NCBI GenBank assembly: GCA_964401935.1
Contig: CAYOAL010000007.1
Location: 1 to 64,000 of the forward strand
Direction: 5' to 3'
Source: JAPYTK01 sp964401935
Lineage (GTDB): Bacteria; Myxococcota_A; Polyangia; Polyangiales; Polyangiaceae
DNA: 64,000 nt
Under the pieces are notes generated by a model that saw only the letters and a list, made by a program, of their open reading frames with translations, was not told the DNA's origin and searched no databases. Made by a program: the position numbers and the translations under genes. Numbering within the stretch: the stretch's first letter is position 1; each line of letters begins with the position of its first letter. Positions 52,290 through 61,627 of the stretch are shown one piece after another.

Positions 52290-53093
52290 ATGAGCGCCCT
52301 GTCCGAGGCCATCACCTGCTTTCCCCCCATCGTCGAGGACGTGGCGCTCGCCATCGCCGACGACGCCTACCCCGGCTTGTCGCGCATGCGTTACCACAGC
52401 TTGCTCGACGCCTTCGCTGCGCCGCTCTACGAGCCGATGCGCGTGCTCTCGGAGCCTGGGGCGCGGCTGCGCCGCTTCCGCGCCCATCTCTGCGGCGAGC
52501 TCGGCTTCAAAGGCAACCGCGACGACTACTACGACCCTCGCAACAGCTACGTCAACGAGGTGATCGAGCGGCGTACCGGGATCCCCATCACCCTCGCGGT
52601 GGTGTGGATGGCGCTCGGACGCCGCGTCGGGCTGCGGGTGGAGGGGGTGGGTTTCCCCGGCCACTTCCTGGTGCGGATTGGTGGACCGAGCGGGGCCTAC
52701 GTCGACGTGTTCAACGAGGGGCAGACGCTCAGCGCGCGCGATCTCGAACGACTGGGTCGGCGTCATCTTCGCGGCGAGCCGGTACCCCAAGAGCTCCTCG
52801 CGCCAGTGAGCGCCCGCGACATGGCGGAGCGGATGTTGTTCAACCTGCGCGGGATCTACGAGGGGCGGGGCGACCACGCGCGGGCGATGGTGGTGTGTGA
52901 CCGGCTCTTCGAGCTCACCGCCTCCCCCGCCCATCGCCGCGATCGTGGCGTCCACGCGCTCGAGCTCGGCGCCAACGAAGCCGCCCTCCGCGATCTCGAG
53001 GCGTACCTGAGCGCAGAGCCCGACGCCGCCGACGCCGACCGCGTTCGGACGCTGCTCGACCGGGTCGCGCGCCGCGCCCCGAACCTCAACTGA
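52290..53093 (+). CDS. SirB1/transglutaminase-like family protein
   Basis: A 267-residue protein. The N-terminal domain is the transglutaminase-like SirB1_N/YchA type (about 60-200: LGFKGNRDDYYDPRNSYVNEVIERRTGIPITLAVVWM; VEGVGFPGHFLVRIG). C-terminal TPR-like helices (about 205-265: FNLRGIYEGRGDHARAMVVCDRLFEL, LGANEAALRDLEAYL) complete it. The catalytic Cys of true transglutaminases is not seen in the usual position, so an enzymatic role is uncertain. Start ATG at 52290. Confidence 0.85.
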   Translation: MSALSEAITCFPPIVEDVALAIADDAYPGLSRMRYHSLLDAFAAPLYEPMRVLSEPGARLRRFRAHLCGELGFKGNRDDYYDPRNSYVNEVIERRTGIPITLAVVWMALGRRVGLRVEGVGFPGHFLVRIGGPSGAYVDVFNEGQTLSARDLERLGRRHLRGEPVPQELLAPVSARDMAERMLFNLRGIYEGRGDHARAMVVCDRLFELTASPAHRRDRGVHALELGANEAALRDLEAYLSAEPDAADADRVRTLLDRVARRAPNLN

Positions 53094-53094
53094 A

Positions 53095-53146
53095 GGGGCG
53101 TGGTCGTGCGGGGCCGTGGTCGTGCGGGGGCGTGGTCGTGCGGGGG
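53095..53146. repeat. Three imperfect tandem copies of a 15-16 bp unit
   Basis: GGGGCGTGGTCGTGC is followed by GGGGCCGTGGTCGTGC and GGGGGCGTGGTCGTGC, then five G. The array fills the 71-bp junction between the converging SirB1-like and L,D-transpeptidase genes. Confidence 0.85.
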
Positions 53147-53164
53147 TGAGCCGCCGCGACCCCG

Positions 53165-55195
53165 CTAGCCGCCGAAGCCGTAGCGACGGAGCAGCTTCTC
53201 GGGGAGCCCGCGGGGGGCGGGCGGCGCGGCGCTGCCCATCACGCGGCCGCGCAGCACCTCCACCTCGACCGGCGGCGTGAGCTCGTAGCGGTAGCCGCGG
53301 GAGTCGAAGTGGAGCTGGTGGCGGTTTCGCTGGTAGTGGAGCGTGCGGTGGAAATCGAGCTCGAGGGGCCCACGCACCACGTGGTCGCGGTGGGCGAGCA
53401 GGAAGCCCGTGAGCCGCACTGCGCGGTGGTTGTGCACGCGATGGCAGCCGTGGCTGAAGCCATCGAGGATGGAGTCGTAGCTCGCCGAGCCGTGGGTGCG
53501 GATCCCCTGATCGGTGAAGATGGGCTCTCCGCCCGGGGGCTGATCGATCCGGTGGTGGATCATCATCGCGATGCCGTAGGCGGACGCGTAGTGAGGCCCA
53601 AAGGCGTCGTACTTCGGCACCCACACGCCGCGTCCCCGTGGCCGCAGCAGATCGCGGGTCGGGGTGCTGCTCGGTGGAACCCAACGAGGCGCGGCCACGA
53701 TGTCGCGCACGACGCGCGCGCCGGCCGGCGACTCCTTGTACATGAGCATGGTGCGGCCGTTCAGCTTCTCGGGCTGCCAACCTCCGATGGTGGTGGGCCA
53801 GCGGGTGAGCGGGACCACGTCGCCATCGTGTTCGGTGAAGACGATGACCGACGGCTTGCGGGTTCGTGGCATCACGAACCGATCGCCTCGACCCGTGAAC
53901 GGGAAGTCGTACCAGACGTCGCCGCGATCGATGATGATCCTCAGGCTCATGTGCGGGCTGTGGTAATCCGGTGGCGGAGGGAGGCGGACCGCCGCCAGCG
54001 CCGGGAGCTCGCCGTTTTCGAAGAGGGCGCGGACGGCGGCGGGGCTCGTCCAGCCCAGCGCCCGCGCCGCGGCGTCGGTGGCCGCGCCCACCCGATCCGG
54101 CGCACCCGCGTCGAGCGGCGCCCCACGGCTGTCGTCGAGGAAGACGGCGGTGTCGAGCTTGCGCCCGACCACCTCGTGGACGACGCCGGCGGCGGTGCCG
54201 TCCTCGAGCAAGCCGGTGGCATCCACGACACGCTCGCGCAGCGCTCGGAGCATGGTGAGGAAGTCGAGCTCGCGGGTGTCGGCCATCAGCGCCTGCTTGG
54301 TCTCCTCGTCGAGCTGCCACGACACGATCATGTGGCGCCGATGGAACGCCTGCATCGCTTCGATCACCGCGCCGTCCATGAGGCCGTCGTGCTCGCCCTC
54401 GTAGAGGCCCTCGCAGCGGAGATGCGCCTTCATGGCGCGAATGCCCGCGTCGCGGGTGAGGATCTTGCGATACTTGGCGTAGTAGGCGCCGTTCGCGTCG
54501 TTCGCGCTCGCGAAGGCGTCGATGCCTTCGAGGCCGAGCCGGGCCGCGGCCGCCTTCAGCCTGCCCTCGAGCAGCTTCAGGGTGGCCAGGTCGCCACGTT
54601 GCTCGGCCACCGGCTTCCAGGTGTCGACGCCGTGGCGGAGGCTCTCGAGGCCCGCGTCGTCGACCGCGGCGTGACACGCGTGCCGCTCCTCGTCGAGGAG
54701 GCGCCCACGCACGACCGAGAACGTCGGGAAGATGCCGTAGAGCTCGAGGTAGCGATCGTGCCTGGCCCGGTCCCACACCGGGTCGTCGCCGAACTGCTCG
54801 TTCGCCATCTTCACGTAGGTCTCGCGGTAGGGCACGGGCCCCTCGGGGCCGCCGCCGAGGATGCGCGGAGCCCAGTCGTCCGACAGGTCGAGCACGGTGA
54901 GCCCGGCCTCTGCCGCTGCTCGTTCACAGACGTGGGAGGTCACGCGGCCGTCCTCGAACACCGGGACGGGGGTCTCGCAGCGGTCTTGAGGGACGGTCGC
55001 TTCGGAGTCGCCAGAGCGGTCCTCGTCCCTCGGAGCGCACTCGGGCTCGACGCACGGAGACAAAGCTCCCCCCTGCGCCTCGGCGTTCGAGTCCGAGGCG
55101 CCGCCCGCCGGTCCGCCCTCACAGGCGACCATCGCGACGAGCAGGCCGAGGAGCCAGGTCGTCCGTGCGGCGCTGGTGTCCGCACGTCTGGCCAT
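53165..55195 (-). CDS. L,D-transpeptidase (YkuD-type) lipoprotein
   Basis: A 676-residue exported protein. The leader ends near LVAMVACEG (lipid Cys25), then an acidic/Cys-rich linker (about 45-95). A peptidoglycan-binding-like helical domain covers about 195-300 (LRCEGLYEGEHDGLMDGAVIEAMQAFHRRH). The YkuD domain (about 400-600) ends with HGSASYDSILDGFSHGCHRVHN, where C584 is the acyl-enzyme Cys. It crosslinks or edits peptidoglycan by L,D-bonds in the periplasm. The middle of the protein contains an unusual 100-residue segment between domains. Confidence 0.88.
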   Translation of the reverse strand: MARRADTSAARTTWLLGLLVAMVACEGGPAGGASDSNAEAQGGALSPCVEPECAPRDEDRSGDSEATVPQDRCETPVPVFEDGRVTSHVCERAAAEAGLTVLDLSDDWAPRILGGGPEGPVPYRETYVKMANEQFGDDPVWDRARHDRYLELYGIFPTFSVVRGRLLDEERHACHAAVDDAGLESLRHGVDTWKPVAEQRGDLATLKLLEGRLKAAAARLGLEGIDAFASANDANGAYYAKYRKILTRDAGIRAMKAHLRCEGLYEGEHDGLMDGAVIEAMQAFHRRHMIVSWQLDEETKQALMADTRELDFLTMLRALRERVVDATGLLEDGTAAGVVHEVVGRKLDTAVFLDDSRGAPLDAGAPDRVGAATDAAARALGWTSPAAVRALFENGELPALAAVRLPPPPDYHSPHMSLRIIIDRGDVWYDFPFTGRGDRFVMPRTRKPSVIVFTEHDGDVVPLTRWPTTIGGWQPEKLNGRTMLMYKESPAGARVVRDIVAAPRWVPPSSTPTRDLLRPRGRGVWVPKYDAFGPHYASAYGIAMMIHHRIDQPPGGEPIFTDQGIRTHGSASYDSILDGFSHGCHRVHNHRAVRLTGFLLAHRDHVVRGPLELDFHRTLHYQRNRHQLHFDSRGYRYELTPPVEVEVLRGRVMGSAAPPAPRGLPEKLLRRYGFGG

Positions 55196-55368
55196 CTTCT
55201 TATGAAGCGTAGCCTGCGTTTATTCTGGGGCTACAAAAAATTGATGACGATTGATTGCTTAGGCAAGTGATCCTCGAATTATGTCGAGGTTTCGGTCGGC
55301 CCCGAGGCGCCGCGGCGCGCGCGGCGGCCTGCTCTTTCGACCGGTTGCGTTTGTGCGACTTCCTCGTC

Positions 55369-55878
55369 ATGGTTGGGAACATGGGAGCTCGGCTCGATGC
55401 AGCCATCGGCTTTCGCCCGCGCTTGCCAACCGACGACGCGTACATCCGCGCTCTCAGCATGGGTGCGTTCTCCGACTACGCGGCGAGCGGGGCGCGCGCC
55501 GTGCAGGCGCTCATGCGCGCCGAAGGTGCGCGCACCGAGGTGGCCGTGCTCGACGACGAGCCGGTGGGCTTCTTTGTGGTGAGCTTCGAGCGCTCCCGGT
55601 CGCGTCACGCGATCTTCGATCGCGGCTGGGTGGCGCATCTCTCGGCCATTGCCACCGATCCGATGATGGTGGGTCGCGGTGTCGGCAGGCGCCTCCTCGC
55701 GCGCGCCGAGTCGATCGCCGTCGAACGAGGCGCGGTGTGCCTGTCGCTCACCACCGGGGTCGACAACCTGCGGGCGCGGGCCCTCTTCGTGGGCGCCGGC
55801 TACGTCGCGTTGGCCGGCGTGGCCAGCTTCTACGGGTCGGGCAAGGACGCGGTGTTCATGCACAAGTCGCTCGGATGA
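55369..55878 (+). CDS. GNAT-family N-acetyltransferase
   Basis: A 169-residue acetyltransferase. The acetyl-CoA loop is MVGRGVGRRLLARAESIA (R/Q-x-x-G-x-G/A), preceded by VAHLSAIATDP (strand beta4) and followed by LSLTTGVDNLRARALFVGAGY. The substrate is unknown; family members acetylate amines on small molecules, proteins or ribosomal ends. The start at 55369 precedes the fold; the reading extends upstream to 55255 but that part is Arg/Ala-rich and family-unlike. Confidence 0.82.
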   Translation: MVGNMGARLDAAIGFRPRLPTDDAYIRALSMGAFSDYAASGARAVQALMRAEGARTEVAVLDDEPVGFFVVSFERSRSRHAIFDRGWVAHLSAIATDPMMVGRGVGRRLLARAESIAVERGAVCLSLTTGVDNLRARALFVGAGYVALAGVASFYGSGKDAVFMHKSLG

Positions 55879-55935
55879 CGAAGTCGCACAGCAGTGGGTC
55901 CATCCGCTCGTGGCGCGGTCTATGATGCGCGCCTC

Positions 55936-57369
55936 ATGACGGAGACGCGCTCGGTTGCCGTGGGGTGGCTCGACGGCCACGACGAAGCGCTCGCCCGCGT
56001 GGTTCCGGCGCTGGTGATCGCGTGGTCGGCGGTCGAGCCCCACCGCATCGGAGAGGTGGCGCTGCTCGACCCCGAGCTCGGGCCCTCCATGCTCGGTCGC
56101 GGCGGCGCCGAGTCGGGAGACCGCTTCCCGCGGGTGTCCTTCGTGCGGCAGCGGCCAGGCGTCATCACGCCGATGCCGCCCATCGAGGGGCCTGCGATCT
56201 CCAGGGATCAGCTGCTGCTCACCCCCACCGAAGAGGGCATCGAGGTGGAGCGCAAGGGTCGCTGCCCGGTGTCGATCTCCGGCAGCACGGTAGATCGAGG
56301 CATCGTGCGCGAAGGCGAGACGCTCACGCTCAAGCACCAGCTGGTGCTGTATTGCACGCGCCGCCCGCTCGAGATCCCGGCGCTGATGGCCTACCCGGAG
56401 GGGCACCATCGAGCGTTCGGCAAGCCCGATCCACACGGCATCGTCGGCGAAGGGGTGGCCGCCTGGGAGCTGCGCGACCAGCTCGCGTTCTCGGCCGGCG
56501 CGGACGCTCACGTGTTGCTCCTCGGCGAGAGCGGGAGCGGCAAAGAGCTCGCGGCCCAGGCCATCCACCAGCTCTCGCGGCGCGCCGACAAGCCGATGGT
56601 CTCGCGCAACGCGGCCACCTTCCCGCCCGGGATCATCGACGCCGAGCTCTTCGGCAACGTGAAGGACTATCCCAATCCAGGGATGGAGGCGCGACGGGGC
56701 GTGATCGGTGAAGCCGACGGCTCCACGTTGTTCTTGGACGAGATCGCCGAGCTCCCGGTGGAGCTCCAGGCCCATCTGCTGCGCGTGCTCGACGGGGGCG
56801 GGGAGTACCAGCGGCTCGGCGACGCGCAGATGCGGCGCGCGGATCTGCGGCTCGTCGCCGCCACCAACCGCGATCCCACCGAGCTGAAGCACGATCTTCT
56901 GGCGCGCTTCACCCTGCGGGTGTCGTTGCCCGGCCTCGGCGATCGGCGCGACGACATCCCGCTCATCCTCGACCACCTCTTGCGCAGGGCGGCGACGAAG
57001 AGCCCCGCGGTGGGCGCGCGCTTCTTCGTCTCCGATGACGAGGAGCTCGGCTACCCGCGGATCGATCCGGACCTCGTCGAGGCGCTGCTTCGTCACGAGC
57101 TCACCCACCACGTCCGCGAGCTCGACACCTTGCTCTGGCAGGCCATCGGGGCGAGCAAGGGGCGCTATGTGGCCTTCGGTGAGGGGGTGAAGGCGGCGAT
57201 CAAGATCGCCGCGGTGGAGGCCGAGCCGCTCGCCGATCTCTCGGAGGACGTGATCCGCAAGAGCCTCGAGCGTCACGACGGCAAGGTGGCGCGGGCGTAT
57301 CGCGAGCTGGGGCTGAAGAGCCGCTACGCGCTGTATCGGTTGATGAAGAAGTACGGAATCGAGGGCTGA
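55936..57369 (+). CDS. FHA/AAA+ enhancer-binding-protein relative lacking the GAFTGA loop
   Basis: A 477-residue protein. The N-terminal region (about 80-145) has FHA-like features (DRFPRVSFVRQRPG, CPVSISGSTVDRGIVREGETLTL). The AAA+ domain (about 170-400) has Walker A GESGSGKELAAQAIH and Walker B STLFLDEIAELP. The sensor region is ADLRLVAATNRDPTELKH and the C-terminal helix-turn-helix (SLERHDGKVARAYRELGLKSRYALYRLMKKYG) is intact. However, where sigma-54 activators carry GAFTGA, this protein reads NVKDYPNPGMEARRG. It therefore probably does not contact sigma-54 in the usual way. Stop overlaps the next start (TGATG). Confidence 0.82.
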   Translation: MTETRSVAVGWLDGHDEALARVVPALVIAWSAVEPHRIGEVALLDPELGPSMLGRGGAESGDRFPRVSFVRQRPGVITPMPPIEGPAISRDQLLLTPTEEGIEVERKGRCPVSISGSTVDRGIVREGETLTLKHQLVLYCTRRPLEIPALMAYPEGHHRAFGKPDPHGIVGEGVAAWELRDQLAFSAGADAHVLLLGESGSGKELAAQAIHQLSRRADKPMVSRNAATFPPGIIDAELFGNVKDYPNPGMEARRGVIGEADGSTLFLDEIAELPVELQAHLLRVLDGGGEYQRLGDAQMRRADLRLVAATNRDPTELKHDLLARFTLRVSLPGLGDRRDDIPLILDHLLRRAATKSPAVGARFFVSDDEELGYPRIDPDLVEALLRHELTHHVRELDTLLWQAIGASKGRYVAFGEGVKAAIKIAAVEAEPLADLSEDVIRKSLERHDGKVARAYRELGLKSRYALYRLMKKYGIEG

Positions 57370-57791
57370 TGGTCACCGTCGAGGTGGAGCGAACCTATGT
57401 CGCGCCCGTGTCGCGGGTTTGGGACAAGTACACCGATCACGCCGGCTGGACGGAGTGGGCCGGCGCGGGGCGGGTGCGGCTCGCCCGCGAGGGGAAGGAG
57501 CAGCGAGATGGTGTCGGCTGCCTGCGCGTGATCGAGAACCCGGGGGTCGCGGTGCGTGAAGAGATCACCGAGTTCGAACCTCATCGTCGCATGCGCTACC
57601 GCCTCCTCGACGACCCAGGGATCCGCGATCACGAAGGCGAGGTGACCTTTGACGATCTCGGAGGTCACCGGACCCGTGTCGTGTGGCGATGCAGCTTCGA
57701 GCCCAAGATCCCTGGCTCGGGCTGGCTGCTCCACAAGGGCGTGTCGTTCTTCTTCAGCCGTGTCCTGCGCCGTCTCGCCCGCGTCCTCTGA
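57369..57791 (+). CDS. SRPBCC-fold (polyketide cyclase/START-like) protein
   Basis: A 140-residue protein of the SRPBCC superfamily, with the beta-rich opening VEVERTYVAPVSRVWDKYTDHAGWTEWAG and the helix-grip end WLLHKGVSFFFSRVLRRLARVL. These proteins hold hydrophobic ligands in a deep pocket. The start overlaps the stop of the AAA+ regulator (TGATG), so they are translated together; a ligand-sensing partner is plausible but unproven. Confidence 0.82.
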   Translation: MVTVEVERTYVAPVSRVWDKYTDHAGWTEWAGAGRVRLAREGKEQRDGVGCLRVIENPGVAVREEITEFEPHRRMRYRLLDDPGIRDHEGEVTFDDLGGHRTRVVWRCSFEPKIPGSGWLLHKGVSFFFSRVLRRLARVL

Positions 57792-57813
57792 CGCGGAGCG
57801 CTGCGCTCAGGGG
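57785..57813. terminator. Hairpin at a convergent junction, containing both stop codons
   Basis: CCTCTGA (57785-57791) pairs with TCAGGGG (57807-57813), seven pairs with one U-G, around a 15-nt loop that contains an AGCGCT palindrome. The arms contain the stop codons of the SRPBCC gene and of the leftward kinase/ATPase gene. Confidence 0.45.
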
Positions 57814-60800
57814 GCGAGCATGGCCACGAAGCGGTCGGGCTGTTGGATCCGTTGGGCCGCCAACGAGCGTCGGGCCGCCACGCAGAGCTCGGCGCCTTCG
57901 GCGCCGCCGAGGAGCTCTCCGAGACGGACGAGGGCGGCCGCCCGGTGGAGCGCCATCTCGGCCCGCTCGAGCTCGGTGGCCGCGCTTCGATACAGCGCGG
58001 CGGCGGCCTCGGGGTCTTGCCGGCGCTCGATGCCGGCTCGCAACAGGAGCGCCATCCCGCTCGAAGAGGTGAGGCCCTCGCGAGCGAGTCGTTTGGCGTC
58101 GCGCTCGACCAACGCGAGGTCGGCGGGGCTCGACGCCGCGGCGAGGGTGGCCCGCGCGCGCAGCGCGATCATCGTGTGCTTGAGAAACTGCACCCGCAGA
58201 ATCATCGAAGCCTTCATGCGTGGCCATGTCTCGGCCAGCCGCTCTCGCGCCGCTTGGCCCCGACCGGCGTGAAGATCGAGCAGGGTGAGCCCCTGAAGCG
58301 CGAGCAGGTGCTGGAGCGCGAAGCGCGTCGCGCCCCAGCGCTTGGGTTCCTCGAGGAGGAAGCTCCGCGCGAGCTCCGTCTGACCGTCGGCGAGCCACAC
58401 CACGATCGAGCTGCCCGAGGCCGCGCACGACTCGGCGAAGCGGTCTCCTCGTGAGCGGGCGTCCGCTATTGCATCGGGCACGCGGCGCCGCAGCTCTGCC
58501 ACCTCCCCGAGGTAGTAGAGCGCGACGTGGTTGAAGCGGCGCGCGGAGGCGAGCTCCCACTCCACGTCGATGCAGTGCTCGCGGAAGAGGGTGGCCGCCT
58601 CGTCGGTGAGGCGGGCCGCGTCGCGCCACCGTCCCGCGAACAGCGCGGTGCCGCCGCGCATCACCTTCGCGAGGCCGTACGTGCGTGGGTCGCGTTGCTG
58701 GTGCGCGAGCGCGTCCACCTGATCGAGCAGCACCGCAGCGCGCGTTTGGCGATCGAGGCCGGTGGAGCCGACATGCGCGGCCTCGAGGGCGAGGGCACGC
58801 GCCACCCGCGCCGGGTCGCCGCTGTCGAGCGCGAGCAGCAGGTGGCGAGCGTGGAAGTCGGCGCCGACGATGGTGTCGGCCAGGCTCAAGCCCACCGCCA
58901 CCGACCAGCACGCGTCCATGCGGCGGCGGTCGTCGGGGGAAAGGGTGGTGAGCGTGCTCGGTTCGAGGCCGCGGAGGCGGAGCCGCGCTCGCTGAACGAC
59001 CACGTCGAGGAGGGCTCGACGCGGCGAGCTCGGGAGCGAGAGCCCCACCTCGGCCAGCACCCCACGCACCACCTCGAGACCCTCGTCGATGTGACCCGAG
59101 CGCATGAGGTGCTCGGCGGCGAGGCGACGCAGATCGAGCGGAGCCCGGTGAGGCTGGGGGAGGCGGGAGGCCAAGAGGTAGCGCCGGCCGGCGTCGGCGC
59201 TGTGGCCGCAGGCGGCGAGGGCGTCGCCGAGACGCTCGATGAGGGCGGCCCGCTCGGGTGCGTCCGCCTCGAGCAGCGTGTGCGCGCGCTGCAACAGACG
59301 CGCCGCGCGATGAAACGCGAACGACGCGATGGCCTGCTCGCCGGCCCGTGCCATGAGCAGGGCCGCGCGGCGTCGTTCGCCGGCGTGGTCGCGGTGGTGG
59401 GCCACGAGCTCCACGGGCGCGTCGGCCGCCTCGAGCGCGTTCGCGAGGCGCTCGTGGGTTCTCGGCTGTCGCTCGGGAGAGAGCGTGCGCAACACGGCGC
59501 GTCGCACATGGTCGCTGAACACGTCGAGGCAGGGCTCGGCCAAAAACCAGCTGCTGCGCACCAGGTGACGACCGCTGAGCTCGGCGACGACGCGTCCGTC
59601 GGGTTCGCGTCCCTCCCCATCGGCCGCGGCTCGGGTGGCCACCGAGAGCTTGAGCGGGGCGGCGGCGAGGGCGAGCACCTCGAGCAGGGCACGCGCGCTC
59701 GCGGGCTGGGCGAGCACGCGGTCGTACAACAGCTCGTCGAGCGATGCGGTCGGCGCCTTGCCGTCGAGGAGGTTGCGGGCAAGCTCCATCACGTGCAGGG
59801 GAACCCCCTTCGACTCGCGGGCGAGATGTGTGGTGAGCTCGGCGCTGGGGTGGGGGAGGAGCGAGGCGGCCAGGGCTCGGGAGTCGGCGGGAGCGAGCGG
59901 CGACAGCTCGAGGGCCGACCAGTGCGCGTCGAGCCGCCGCCGGAACGCTGGATCGGTGATGCTGCGCAACAGCGGGCTCTCCGTCTCCGTGGCCCGGTAG
60001 CTCGCCACCAAGAGCAGCGGAGGGCTCGGCGGGCTGAGCAGCGCCTCGAGCAACGCGGCGCTGTCGCGGTCGCCCCAGTGGAGATCGTCGATGACGATCA
60101 CCACCCGAGCGACTCTTGTGAGGCTCTCGAGCAGCGCCTGCAGCGCAGCGAACGCGCGGCGTCGAAAGGCGTGGACATCGGGGGTGTCGGGGAGGCCGCG
60201 GTCGTTGCGAGCGATGGCGGGGACGCGGTCGAGCACGGGGAAGACGCGAGCGAGGGCGCCGATGCCGAGGGGAAGCATCCCCTGCACGACGTCGTCGTCG
60301 AGGTGGCGAAGATGTCGCGCGAGCGCATCGACGATCGCATCGAACGCTTTGTAGGGGACGGCCTCCTGCTCTTGACAGCGGCCGGCGAGCACCACCGCCC
60401 CTGTGGGCAGCGCGGCCACGAAGTTGCGCAGGAGGGCCGTGCGGCCCATGCCTGCCGGGCTCCGCACCTCGATTACGTGGGCTACGTCGGCACGACGAAA
60501 GGCGTCTAACAGTTTGTCGAGCTCGCCCTCGCGCCCCACGAGAGCTCTCCGGCGCGACGAGGGCATCTCCTCCTCGGGGTCGGGCTCGCGCTGCGCGAGC
60601 CGGCGCAGCACCTCGTCGCCGGACGGCCGCGCCCGCGGATCGCGCCGGAGCAGCGCGACCGCGAGGCCGGTGAGGTCGTCGGGGAGACCCCGCACGAGCG
60701 ACGTGGGAGGTGGCGGCTCGGTGCTCTGTTTGCTGGTGAGCAGCTGCACCATGCTGCCCCCGAAGGGCCGCACTCCGGTGAGCGCCTCGTAGAGCATCAC

Positions 60801-61487
60801 CCCCACCGCGTACCAGTCGACGGCGGGAGAGGGTGGGTCGCCGCTCGCCTGCTCGGGGGCCATGTACGCGGGCGTGCCGACGATGGCGCTCTCGGCGGAG
60901 GCATCGTCACGTTCGAGGTGGGTGACGAGACCGAAGTCGAGGAGCACGAGCTGTCCGCTCTCGCGCACCAGGATGTTGGAGGGTTTCAGATCACGGTGGA
61001 TGTGGCCCGCGTCATGGACGGCGCGGAGACACTGCGCGAGCTGGAGGAGCGCGCTCCGCAGGCGCGGCTCGTCGAAGGTGGCGGAGGGCTCGCGCTCTGG
61101 GCGGCTGTCGCCATCTTCGTCGAGCCAGGCGAGGCCTGGGCTCACGGTGACGGTCGCGGTGCGTTGCGTGGCGCCGGTGTCGGGCCGCACGAACTTCATC
61201 AGGTCGACGCCCTCCACGAGATCCATCGTGTAGAGCCAGCGGCCGTCGACGTGGGCGAGATCGTGGAGCGTGACGAGGTTTTCGTGGCGCAGGGCCGCGA
61301 TCGAGCGAAACTCGCGCTTCAGGCGGTAGATCCCGGCCGGGCTCACACGGGAGAGCATCTTCAGCGCGACGACCATCTGGCGCTCGCGGTCGAAGGCCTC
61401 GAAGACCACCCCCATCCCGCCCTGTCCGAGCTTGCGACGGAGCTGGAAACGCGAGGTCTCCGAGAACGCTGACAGAGGGTCCCTCAC
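57807..61487 (-). CDS. Multidomain Ser/Thr kinase fused to an ATPase and TPR region
   Basis: A 1226-residue protein. The kinase domain (about 10-275) has FQLRRKLGQGGMGVVFEAF, VALKML, HRDLKPSNILV, DFGLVTHL and GTPAYMAPEQ. An AAA/STAND-type ATPase follows (about 310-560) with a Walker A reading PAGMGRTALL, where Arg replaces the usual Lys, and Walker B RVVIVIDDLHWGD. The remaining about 650 residues are TPR-like helices. This kinase-ATPase-TPR layout is common in myxobacteria and is thought to sense protein or ligand signals. The start at 61487 (GTG, VRDPLSAFSE) is family-like; GTG at 61502 is the alternative. Confidence 0.85.
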   Translation of the reverse strand: MRDPLSAFSETSRFQLRRKLGQGGMGVVFEAFDRERQMVVALKMLSRVSPAGIYRLKREFRSIAALRHENLVTLHDLAHVDGRWLYTMDLVEGVDLMKFVRPDTGATQRTATVTVSPGLAWLDEDGDSRPEREPSATFDEPRLRSALLQLAQCLRAVHDAGHIHRDLKPSNILVRESGQLVLLDFGLVTHLERDDASAESAIVGTPAYMAPEQASGDPPSPAVDWYAVGVMLYEALTGVRPFGGSMVQLLTSKQSTEPPPPTSLVRGLPDDLTGLAVALLRRDPRARPSGDEVLRRLAQREPDPEEEMPSSRRRALVGREGELDKLLDAFRRADVAHVIEVRSPAGMGRTALLRNFVAALPTGAVVLAGRCQEQEAVPYKAFDAIVDALARHLRHLDDDVVQGMLPLGIGALARVFPVLDRVPAIARNDRGLPDTPDVHAFRRRAFAALQALLESLTRVARVVIVIDDLHWGDRDSAALLEALLSPPSPPLLLVASYRATETESPLLRSITDPAFRRRLDAHWSALELSPLAPADSRALAASLLPHPSAELTTHLARESKGVPLHVMELARNLLDGKAPTASLDELLYDRVLAQPASARALLEVLALAAAPLKLSVATRAAADGEGREPDGRVVAELSGRHLVRSSWFLAEPCLDVFSDHVRRAVLRTLSPERQPRTHERLANALEAADAPVELVAHHRDHAGERRRAALLMARAGEQAIASFAFHRAARLLQRAHTLLEADAPERAALIERLGDALAACGHSADAGRRYLLASRLPQPHRAPLDLRRLAAEHLMRSGHIDEGLEVVRGVLAEVGLSLPSSPRRALLDVVVQRARLRLRGLEPSTLTTLSPDDRRRMDACWSVAVGLSLADTIVGADFHARHLLLALDSGDPARVARALALEAAHVGSTGLDRQTRAAVLLDQVDALAHQQRDPRTYGLAKVMRGGTALFAGRWRDAARLTDEAATLFREHCIDVEWELASARRFNHVALYYLGEVAELRRRVPDAIADARSRGDRFAESCAASGSSIVVWLADGQTELARSFLLEEPKRWGATRFALQHLLALQGLTLLDLHAGRGQAARERLAETWPRMKASMILRVQFLKHTMIALRARATLAAASSPADLALVERDAKRLAREGLTSSSGMALLLRAGIERRQDPEAAAALYRSAATELERAEMALHRAAALVRLGELLGGAEGAELCVAARRSLAAQRIQQPDRFVAMLAP

Positions 61488-61627
61488 GCGAGGATTGTGC
61501 ACGGGACGGCGTGCCCTCGCTACCTTGGACAAGCGCGGCGCCGACGCACGGCCGCCTACATACGGAAGCGCCTCTCCGAGCCACAATGATGACGCGCGCA
61601 CCGCGACCCCGTCTATCATGGCGGGTG

